Below are positions 55,701 to 64,000 of a DNA stretch of 64,000 nucleotides, piece by piece; within the stretch, counting starts at the first letter, position 1, and each line of letters opens with the position of its first letter. Under the pieces are notes generated by a model, which worked only from the letters and a program-made list of their open reading frames with translations, ran no database searches and was not told the origin of the DNA. Source of the DNA: Ischnura elegans (Eukaryota; Arthropoda; Insecta; Odonata; Coenagrionidae). Both the position numbers and the translations under genes were made by a program. The stretch lies in contig NW_025791691.1 in the NCBI RefSeq assembly GCF_921293095.1, forward strand, positions 156,415-220,414, given 5' to 3'.

Positions 55701-58700
55701 CATTTGGATTTTTTTGATTTTGTAAGTGCTAAAATGTTCTACCGTGTAAATTAACTGGATAAATAAGTTTCAGGCAGGGGAAAAAGTAAACAATAATGGA
55801 AAATGAATTGCGTACCCTGTTTTTTCATTTTTATTCTAAGAGCTAATTATGATACCCGGCTAAAAGTAGCCAATCCGTATCAATATTACACGCGTGTTTT
55901 CCTTCCCAAAACTATAAATAGCATCTTTCCTGGATATTTTCAAAAAAAAAAAAAAATTAAAATACAACGATTTTCCCCAAAATGCCGTTATTACAATAAC
56001 AACAGCAGTCTCGCGTTGAGCGATACTTGGGGGCCAATGCTGAAAACTATGAAGTCATCGGAGGCCGAAAATCGGCGCCATCCAATAGGAAGACCCTTAC
56101 ACAAGGATAAAATAATAAATAAAATGGACACTCTCAACCGGCAGGAAACCCGAAAAATGTCGAGAGAAATCCCGAGAAATCTATTTCACCTAAATTATTT
56201 ATCTAAATTGATGGCCTTCTGAATGAACTCTCTCCTTAGACGAAACCAGCCCCAAACTTCCTAGCTGTTGTCTTGCCTATCACTTGCACTTATCAAAATA
56301 TGTAGGAAGCGATGAGTGAAATTTTAAGAACAAGGCTGTCAGGAAACAATAAAACTCTACTAGTTCCATTATAATTTATTCACAATCGACGGGTTTCACC
56401 TTCTGGCCAGAAGTTGATACGCTGTATAGAAACCGGTCATTAAGGAGTTCCATCAAGTAACGCCTCAAAACATTGCATTTATTAGATCAAGGAATCAAGA
56501 TGAATGGAGAATAAATAGCCATGCTATGATTCGCAGACATTGGACTATGTACAGTACTCCATGAATAAAACTGAATAAGTGTTTCAGGAATACAATGCGA
56601 AAAAGAACAAAGCACTGAGAGAACAGGTTTGGATGTTACACCCTAAACCCTTTTTGGCGGGGAGGTTTGTATGCGCCATCAAGAATGATACGATGTGAGA
56701 ACTAAAATATTGGATGTGAGAACCAAAGGCAAAGATTGTCCAACCGAACACGTCTTGCCAATGTCCTTTGGATGGGAGACGCAAAGTTATAGTTGGTGCA
56801 ATTTGCCAGTTTTGGTATGAAATCTTAATCTTTCCCAGTAGCCTTCCGCGGAGATTATGGTGATATTTAGTGATTTTTCCGGGTATTATTCCGCGTTTAT
56901 CCATTTTGTAGGACAATATTTCGCCAACGTTCCAGTTTGGCTTCCTCAGGTCCACTGAAGTGTCGACGCTCACGCATTAAGTGATGCGCCGCAGGCGCGT
57001 TCCCGCTGTCCCGGCGAAACCAGTTCACCCTAACCAGCCAGATAATATTTGTACGATTTTTTTGCGCATTTGTTTATTTTGTGGGTGTATTGTTTTGTTT
57101 CAAATATTCATATTAATTTTAGGATAATATATATATTTTTTTAAATTCGTTAAATTGACAATATGTTTGATTACGTTTGGAATAAAGCTTACATTGGAGT
57201 ATTAATATATTTACAATTTGGCAATAGTATTAATGATACATTATATTTATTATTTTAATATTTATTTTCCATTATTCGTTTCTTTGAATAATATGTATTT
57301 TTTGATTGATTACATGTTTTTTTTATTCTTTTGATGTACATATTTCTTTTTTTGTTGATATAATTTTTTTGTTATTGTTATTATTTTTTTCCATTCTTTT
57401 TAAGTATTTTATTATTTTTTAAATCATTTTTGTATGCTTTATTTTCATTTTTTATCATTTCTTTTTTGATCGTTTTTTCATTTGTTTTTTTAAACATTTT
57501 TTTACGTTAATTTTTATTTGAACACTTTGTACTAGGAAATAGACAATTGTAATACCTTCTTACATTGAGACATTTATAATACCTTTTAACGATAGTGACT
57601 ATATCTACAAGAAAGGAAGACATAGGATATACTCATAGCCGAGTTATTTGTTGAGGCAGTTTGTATGTGGTGGGGATTGCTGGATCATAATCCCATATGT
57701 CTGTGAGTGATGTGTTTTGGGTTACCCCGAGCCTGGACTTGAAATTGTTTGCTAGTTTAGAAATAAACTGATTTACGTTGGGAAGCTTGCGTGTTGTCAG
57801 CACGTCTGCTATTTGGACAAATCTGGTTAGGTTAAGGGGTAGGCGTAGGGATTTGCTTTTGGAATATTTCCAATTTACGTCTTATAGTTTGCGATAGTGC
57901 AAATATCTCGCAGCCGTATAGAAGGGTGGGTCTAATGGTGGATGTGTACAGTTTGACTCTGCTGTTGTGGGAGAAAGGTGAGGTTTTGGAGCATAGTGCG
58001 GCAATTGCCTGTCTAACTCCTACAGCCTTGCCGGTACAGTAGCGTAAGTGAGGTTTGTAGGACAGCTTTTCGTCTAGCAGAGCTCCTAGGAATTTGTGGG
58101 TGGGCGCTCTTGGTATTCGAGTTTTGTTTATGAAGGGTGATGTCTGTGGTGTAAATTTGCGTCTTTGTGAAAAGTTTATATGTGTACTTTTGGTGGCGTT
58201 GATTTTTATTTTCCATGTATTTGTCCATTTGTTGATGAGTCTTTAAGTGAGTGTTGAGTTTGTTTATGTTGGTGTCTCCCCGCCGTGACGTCGCTGCTAT
58301 AGCGGTGTCATCAGCGTACATGTGTAGTGAAGTGTTTGATGTGTGTGGCATGTCGTTTACGTATAGTGTGTATAGCAGCGGACTAAGTATCGATCCTTGC
58401 GGAACACCTGCCTCCATTGGCCTTAGGGATGAATGAGGTTTGGTTTCGGCGACTAAGAATTGCCTTTTGAGAAGGTATTAATGAATATAATGTCAGGAAG
58501 GGGGAATTTTAGTTGATTGAGTTTGAATAGAAGGCCTTTATGTAGAAAGTTATTCATTATATACACCCCGTTTGCCGCCTTTTTTGTGGAGGTATGCCCT
58601 GATTGGTCAGGATCTTTGAAGACCCTTTTCCACGTGCTGGCGAGATTGTAGCCACCTTCACGGTTTAAGTTCTTTGTTGTTTTGGCTATTTCAACTGCCT

Positions 58701-61700
58701 CCCTGATTATTCTCGGGTAGTAGCGGCCTTCTTTGTTCAATAGAGTCGCGTTGTCAAAGTCAATATTGTGTGTCGGTCCACTCCATTGGTGTTCCGCCAC
58801 CGCTGACTGGGTGAAATTTCTATTTTTTACGGCCCTTCTGTGCTCTTGGACTCGGCATTTCAGTGCTCGTGATGTTTGGCCGATGTAGGAATCACCGCAG
58901 CTGCATTTAATCTGGTATACTCCTCCACAATGTCTTTAGGGTGGTGTTCTTTCGTGTTGACGAGGATATTCGACATCTTGGTGACGCATTTGAATCTGGT
59001 CATGATGTTGTGTTACTGGAGGGCTCTCGCGATCTTTTCCGTGGTACCGGCGACGTAAGGTAGGATAGCGTGAGCTCTCGACTTTTCTGTAGTAGGGCTC
59101 TCTTCATTAATCCTTTTCGGGGGCCATCAGCGACTGCTTACGTTCCATTTCGTGGAAAATCTTCAAGATATTTTCTCATCGGAAGCTGTTCATCTGGAAA
59201 GTTTCCATTAAATGTCGCTTTTCTTTTTCGATGGAGGCAGCGTCTAAGAGGGAGCATGCTCGGTGGAACAATGTTTTAATTACTCCGAATTTCTGTTGTG
59301 GGTGGTGATGGGAGTCTGCATGGAGATATCGGTCCGTGCGGGTCTTTTTACGAAAAACGGAGTGCCCCCAAGTCCCATCTCCTTTCTTCTCGACCAGTAC
59401 GTCTAGAAAAGGTAGGCGGTTGTCCGTTTCCGTCTCCATGGTAAATGTTATGGCAGCATTTTGTGCTTTCAGGTGGTGCAAGAACTTCTGAAGTTCATCT
59501 TTTCCGTGGGGCCATATCACAAATGTGTCATCTACGTACCTCACACAGAGTTTTAGCTTTTTGTTGAAGGACTGCAAGGCTTTCCGTTCAAAATCTTCCA
59601 TGAAAAGATTGGCGATTACCGGGGAGAGTGGGGACCCTATTGCAGCACCATTTATTTGCCTGTAAAATCTTCCGTTCCACGTGAAGTAGGAGTTTCTCAG
59701 GAAAAATTCCACCATCTTTGGGATGTCTTCTGGCAGGCCGTCACTTGTGAATGTCTTGATTATCTCCACGGCTTCACCAATTGGGATGTTTGTGAAGAGA
59801 GATACTACATCGAAACTTACTAAAATATCATCCTTGCTTATTTTGGCCTTTTTTATAATCTCAATGAAGTGAGCGGATTTCTTCACATGCGTAGACGTCT
59901 GACCGGAGAACGGTAAGAGTTGATGGGCCAAATATTAGGCGAGTTTATGAGATGGAGTGTCTATTGCACTCACTATGGGTCGTAGAGGGACACCTTGTAA
60001 CATTTGAAGTTTTTATCGTGGATATCACGAGAGCACGTGCCGCATCACGCTTAAAGGTTTGAAATTTTGGTATTTTTGGGTGTTTTCCGGACATAAATGA
60101 AGATGATGTCATTCTCGGATTATTATATCCCTTTTTTGTCTTCTACAACGACTTGTTAGACCACTCCAGAGTATCACCTCAAATTTCTTTCATTTCGGTC
60201 CTTTGGTTCCCGAGATATCGCACCGAGAGTGAACGCGCGCCACCCCAGTCAGACAATTTGGGTGGCTTGCGGGTTGCATATCTCGATATTTGTTGATTAT
60301 TCTCACCCGTCGTTAAAGCATAAAATTCTCTAGATAAACGTTAGACTTCGGCAATATAGCCTTGAATGCTATATTTATCTCTATTTATAGCCAAAATGGA
60401 ATTAATAGCAGTGATTTGTTCTTCAAATCTAAATTTTGATTATTGAAAATGATACTGCTGAAAGAGGAGTTAAATTGATAAAGGAGTTTTATAAAATTCT
60501 TACGGTGGGCAGCAGTTACGTGGGAAACGAAAAGGAAGTAAAAGTTCATGGAAAAGTCCTCAGAGGAATACCTTGGGACAAGTATCTATAGGACCAGTGG
60601 CGCAGCGAGGGGGGATTTTGGGGGATAACCCCCTCCCCCACCCCAGAGCTAAGAAAATTTTTAAGTTTAATACATTTCACTTAATTGGATTAATATTACT
60701 TATAGAAAAGTGTAAATATCAATAAAAAAATATCCCTCAGAAGGCCGTAAAACTTACCATTTTTAACCATTTATCTGAAAAATTTTCTAGAGGAGGGTCT
60801 CAGCACCACCCGCTTACCCTGGCGAGTATTCCACACCCTCAGACACCCCAGTGTTTTGCGCCTGAAATCCCCCTAGCCTTAATTCCTAGCTGCGCCCCTG
60901 TATAGGACAGATATCTACCGATTCGATCGATATATTTTTCTTCCTTATAGGAAAATCTACTAGAATTGGTAGAATATATAGCGTATTGCTTGGTTTCGCT
61001 AATAGTAGGGCCCGCCCGCCTTTGTGACGGTGCGGGACTCCTCGTCCCCGCCCTTCCTCCCCCGTCCTTTCCCTGGAGGTATCGTCGGGCTCTCATCGCG
61101 GCGATGCCTCCAATCCTTTTTTCCTTTCTGTCCTCCCCCCTTCTGGGCGCAGAGGTGAAAAGCTCGCGCTTATAGACCCTGCCCTAGGAGTGTAACCCGC
61201 GAGCCCGCCCCAAGGGTTTCGTTCCACTTGTATAGGACAGATCAAGAAGGATACGATTACCTTAGGGAGGTAAGATAACTAACTTGATATAGTAAGGAAT
61301 GGAGGTTTGCTCTTAACCAATGTTTGGTTTGCAATACCATTTATGAATACAGCCTTGCTTCCTGAAAATTCGTGCTGCATGTCACCTAATAAATAAATAA
61401 ATACCTTTTAAAGCTATTTTCCTCTAAGTTCAATACTGAAGGTTTTACGATTATCAGAATTCAAACGCACATTTCACCACGATTGGTGCAAGGTTTGAGG
61501 TATTATGGGGGATGAAATATAAAATTATAAAGTAGGCTTTACCATGCTCCAGTCCCCTCAACCGGATGTTTTTCTTTGCGTATACCGCTTGCGATTGTCT
61601 GTCGATAGAACGAAGTCGTTGAACGTCAAATGCCTGTGAAGAGAATATCAAATCCCTTTTTAGACGCTTATAAATGTGGCATCGAAGTCTTTGGAGTTGA

Positions 61701-62316
61701 ATATAATGTATGCATCGAGGCAGGATTTGGTGAAAATTCTTATAATTGTTATTACACGACATAGACAAAATTATCCTCTGCATTTATTAAACGATTTACA
61801 AATTTAGTTGCATTATTCAAGTATTGACTATGCTATGTTAGAAAACAAAAAGCGTCGTTAGTAAAATAAATTGATTGGAAAAGAATGTTAGTATTTCATA
61901 TAAAAAACGTTTATGATAGATTTTTCTATTATATATTCAAGTCTTCTGCTCTGTGCATATTTGTATCCATTTGTTGGTCCAACAAGGACAAAGGAAAACT
62001 TGTGTCCATTTGCAGATGATTTACATTGACTATTTGCTGGCCTAGATTGAAAGTTAACTCGATCAACCAGTAATTGGCGAAAATGGATGGAAGAATTATC
62101 GTTGCTAGCAAATTCTAGGCAGCAAATCTATTTTCCTTTGCAGTATCAGGTAAGGGTTTAGCTGGGATTCAAAAACATAATAAAGATCGTCTGGTTCTGC
62201 AAATAATATTTTGACATAAAATTCAATGAACACTATTATAAGAAGAAGGAAAATGTGGTAAATACCTGTACATGGGCACAGATGATCAAGACAACAGCTA
62301 CTAACAAGGTTTTCAT
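46539..62316 (-). CDS. Secreted serine protease homologue (catalytically dead), copy 2, 7 exons
   Basis: Join of 62266-62316, 61543-61633, 55426-55582, 54673-54839, 53828-53917, 47904-48040 and 46539-46700 gives the same 284-residue protein as copy 1. All splice sites and phases are intact. By direct comparison the coding sequence differs at three bases: Ala77 to Thr (exon 3), and synonymous changes at an Asn codon of exon 4 and a Pro codon of exon 7. Gln96, Asp142 and Gly234 are shared, so both copies lack catalytic His and Ser and the loss predates the duplication. Both RGD motifs are retained. Either a recent paralogue or an allele placed in tandem. Confidence 0.94.
46888..47791 (-). mobile_element. 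Degenerate LINE in intron 6, copy 2
   Basis: Counterpart of 8485-9395. In this copy the C-terminal block stays open as NKKVLGRVGEERTLLKTVMK followed by RKSNWIWHILRGKG, which makes the LINE assignment clearer. A 6-base deletion and other indels distinguish it from copy 1. Confidence 0.83.
47904..48040 (-). CDS. Serine protease homologue exon 6 (RGDS), copy 2
   Basis: Identical coding sequence. The acceptor is ttttatag instead of ttttttag. Confidence 0.93.
48489..49680 (-). pseudogene. Mariner transposase relic in intron 5, copy 2
   Basis: Counterpart of 10090-11280 with the same frameshifts and the same nested MITE. Confidence 0.85.
49171..49487. mobile_element. hAT-type MITE, family 2, nested in mariner, copy 2
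   Basis: Counterpart of 10771-11087, flanked by ACTGTGAC and ACTGTGGC. Confidence 0.88.
50065..51875. mobile_element. 1.8-kb long-TIR element, copy 2
   Basis: Counterpart of 11665-13475, with few differences. Confidence 0.75.
51940..53554. mobile_element. 1.6-kb TIR element, copy 2
   Basis: Counterpart of 13540-15154. The left repeat has TTACTTGGTCGCG where copy 1 and the right repeat have TTACGCGGTCGCG. Confidence 0.75.
52602..52800. mobile_element. hAT-type MITE, family 4, nested, copy 2
   Basis: Counterpart of 14202-14400 with the same perfect ACCGCAAG duplication. Confidence 0.9.
53828..53917 (-). CDS. Serine protease homologue exon 5 (SGWG), copy 2
   Basis: Identical to exon 5 of copy 1. 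Confidence 0.92.
54370..54455 (-). pseudogene. Decayed duplicate of exon 4 (A), copy 2
   Basis: Same peptide remnant and same truncation as 15970-16055. Confidence 0.75.
54480..54615 (-). repeat. tRNA-derived SINE in intron 4, copy 2
   Basis: Counterpart of 16080-16215. Confidence 0.55.
54673..54839 (-). CDS. Serine protease homologue exon 4 (catalytic Asp, RGDE), copy 2
   Basis: One synonymous change (AAT to AAC) relative to copy 1. Confidence 0.93.
55078..55195 (-). pseudogene. Decayed duplicate of exon 4 (C), copy 2
   Basis: Same remnant as 16681-16798, with the Asp-to-His change. A 3-base deletion lies just past its donor. Confidence 0.7.
55426..55582 (-). CDS. Serine protease homologue exon 3 (His-to-Gln), copy 2
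   Basis: One missense change relative to copy 1 (GCG to ACG, Ala77 to Thr, in the loop before FCGG). TAAQC is retained. Confidence 0.94.
56584..56973 (-). other. Unrecognised 129-codon open frame, copy 2
   Basis: Counterpart of 18188-18577, still open despite several base changes. No family recognised. Confidence 0.2.
57046..57530. repeat. T-rich low-complexity tract, copy 2
   Basis: Counterpart of 18650-19135. Confidence 0.6.
57636..58441 (-). mobile_element. 5'-truncated LINE RT fragment, copy 2
   Basis: Counterpart of 19240-20045, with GVPQGSILSPLL and YADDTAIAA and the same frameshift. Confidence 0.85.
58453..60001 (-). mobile_element. Penelope-like element with RT and GIY-YIG, copy 2
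   Basis: Counterpart of 20057-21605. The 251-codon RT block has an identical protein sequence in both copies, and both in-frame TAA codons are shared. Confidence 0.92.
60595..60900. mobile_element. hAT-type MITE, family 1, in intron 2, copy 2
   Basis: Counterpart of 22199-22504 with the same TATAGGAC duplication. Confidence 0.93.
60913..61230. mobile_element. GC-rich insert with 12-bp direct repeats, copy 2
   Basis: Counterpart of 22517-22834, bracketed by TATAGGACAGAT. Confidence 0.55.
61543..61633 (-). CDS. Serine protease homologue exon 2 (propeptide), copy 2
   Basis: Identical to exon 2 of copy 1. Confidence 0.88.
62266..62316 (-). CDS. Serine protease homologue exon 1 (signal peptide), copy 2
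   Basis: Identical to exon 1 of copy 1, with the same gtattt donor. Confidence 0.9.
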
Positions 62317-62335
62317 GTCTGAAGTAGAACTATCA

Positions 62336-62410
62336 CTGTGAGTTCACCAAATACGAATAAGGAATGAGGAGTAAGACAAATTATTTACATATATATATAT
62401 ATATATATAC
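62336..62410 (-). promoter_or_regulatory. Candidate core promoter with (TA)n microsatellite, copy 2
   Basis: (AT)10 tract at about 62389-62410 in the same position relative to exon 1 as in copy 1, one unit shorter. Confidence 0.4.
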
Positions 62411-62430
62411 GAAAATTTACCCAGATAATT

Positions 62431-64000
62431 ATCTACGGAAATTGCAAAACTTCGAACGGTATCTTAAAACTCAGTAATCACGCGATCGAAGATTACATTT
62501 TGGTGGAGGTATTTCACGAATTAATTCTCATTAAGTACTCTGTTTATCTGCTTTTCATGGGTCCCATTGTAATTGAGATATAAATAATTAATCAAATCGA
62601 TCTTAATCATGATAATTAGATTAATCCAGTGTCACATTTGGTAAAAAATATGGTCGTACCCGCAAAGACTATAGATAGCCGCGTGAATTTGTTTTTTTTT
62701 TTTTAGCATTGATAAATTCAGTTTTTCTTGAGTGCTTCATATAAGCAAATTTTAAGTATAAAAATTGCGAAACGCCGAATTGTATCTTGAAACTCTGTTA
62801 TCAGGAATTCGAAGACTATATTTTGCTAATTATATATTTCGGGGATTACTTCCCTGGAATTAATATGTCTATCTGATGTCAGCGGTTGCCATGTCATTGT
62901 ATTTGAGATTATAGCTGATCAATCGGTTTCCTTTGAGATAACGATATTAATCCAATACATCATTTGGTAAAAGTATGAATGCACTCGAAATTATTTAAGA
63001 GATTTTACTTGTTATGAATTATAAATGAAAGAATTGCAAAACACCGGATGGTACTTTGAACCTCAGTTATCTAGCATTCGAAGATTATATTTTGGTGAAA
63101 AGTTTTCACGGATTAATTATCTTCAAGTAAACTGTTAATCAACTTTTCATGGTTCCCATGGTAATTGAGATTATATATCATTAACAAAATCCCTCGTCAA
63201 GATAATAATATCAATCCCATATCACATTTGGTGAAAAATACAGTTGTACTCACAGTGACCTTTGGTAGCCCTACCAGTAACCCTTTATTATTATTTTGTT
63301 TATATATATTAATTAATTCATTTTTTCTCGAGGGTTTCCTATTTTTAAATTGTTAGTATAAAAATTGAAAACCTCCCTACGATAACTTGAACCTCTGTTA
63401 CATGGAGTTTGAAGGCTGTATTTTTATAGAAAAATTTTGGGTATGAATTCTCTGTAATTAAATTACCTATTTGATTTCAGGCTGACAATGTATTTGAGAT
63501 TGTAACTCTTCAATCAGTTTTCTTGAAGATGTAAATATTAATCCTTATATTATTTGGTTAAAAAATGAACGTGCTCGCAAAGAATAAAGACAGACTCATG
63601 ACAGCAGTGCCCCTCATCAGGGTAGAGCGAATTTCGTTTGTCTATTATTGATTTATTCGGTTTATTTTAGAGTTTTCTCGCTGCAACTTATAATGTATGA
63701 ATCGGAAAACGCCGGACGGTTCCTTGAAACTCAGTTATCAAGTTTTCGAGGATTACATTTTGGAAAATGATTTCGGAAATTGGACCATTTTAATTAAAAA
63801 ATATGGGAGCTTATCAACACTGTGGGTAGATCGCTTGGTTTCGTATCGAGGAGTCCCGGGTTCAAATCCAAGTTGAAGCCTGCGGATACCCCCAAACAAA
63901 ATCCTCGAAGTGCGAGTTGGCCGGTGCGATCGCGGTGAATTCTACCCTCACTTTTCCTGAACAACCTTAAGGTTGAATCACCGAGTAAATGTATTAAAAT
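62431..64000. repeat. Degenerate tandem array, copy 2 (cut by window end)
   Basis: Counterpart of 24035-25605, with the same unit order. The last unit and its SINE are cut by the window edge. Confidence 0.8.
63806..64000 (+). repeat. tRNA-derived SINE in the tandem array, copy 2
   Basis: Counterpart of 25411-25605, with the same GGGTTCAAATCC B-box. Its right flank is outside the window. Confidence 0.65.

Larger units (their letters stand above)
38419..64000. repeat. Large segmental duplication, copy 2
   Basis: Direct repeat of positions 1-25605. All element insertions, target-site duplications and inactivating stops that I checked in copy 1 are also here, so the transposon insertions predate the duplication. 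The left limit shown is only where the first base of the window aligns. The gypsy gag relic that begins near 37640 reads through 38419 without a break, so homology probably continues further left than the window allows one to test. Confidence 0.97.

Overview
The window is eukaryotic nuclear DNA, most likely from an insect or other arthropod. It is AT-rich, has spliced genes and is dense with decayed transposons. Mariner, hAT, Penelope-like, two LINE types, Ty1/copia, Ty3/gypsy, tRNA-derived SINEs and several MITE families are all present. Species cannot be fixed from sequence alone. There is no bacterial operon structure.

Layout. The dominant feature is a very large direct duplication. Positions 1-25605 recur at 38419-64000 in the same order and orientation, offset by 38395-38420 bases, with roughly one difference per hundred bases by eye. 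Homology runs off both window edges. A gypsy gag relic is continuous across 38418/38419, so that point is not the junction. The simplest picture is a tandem repeat of about 38.4 kb, of which one full period and two thirds of the next are visible. An unpurged second haplotype joined in tandem by the assembler would look the same.

Each copy carries one complete host gene on the minus strand: a seven-exon secreted chymotrypsin-fold serine protease homologue of 284 residues (copy 1, 8136-23920; copy 2, 46539-62316). Every intron is GT-AG and all six junction phases close exactly. A signal peptide, an R/K-rich propeptide and an IAGG activation site are present. The catalytic His is Gln and the catalytic Ser is Gly, while the catalytic Asp and the three core disulfides are kept. 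It is therefore a pseudo-protease, and it carries two RGD motifs. Between copies the coding sequence has two synonymous changes and one missense change. A TATA-like microsatellite lies upstream of exon 1 and an AATAAA lies 50 bases past the stop. Introns 3 and 4 hold decayed extra copies of exon 4.

The introns and flanks of the gene are mostly transposons. Intron 2 has a LINE, a Penelope-like element with GIY-YIG, a hAT MITE and a GC-rich insert. Intron 5 has a mariner interrupted by a hAT MITE, a 1.8-kb long-TIR element, and a 1.6-kb TIR element with a nested hAT MITE. Intron 6 has a second LINE. Upstream of the gene is a degenerate tandem array with units of about 270-340 bp. Downstream is a 2.4-kb TIR element with a spliced but broken gene.

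The unique spacer (25606-38418) holds a 1.7-kb TIR element with a relic of a recurrent uncharacterised protein, a 1.33-kb TIR element (5-bp target duplication) that has captured part of a class-5 semaphorin gene, a copia pol relic, a second Penelope relic with inverted ends, three more hAT MITEs with perfect 8-bp target duplications, a hAT transposase tail, and the 5' end of a gypsy element.
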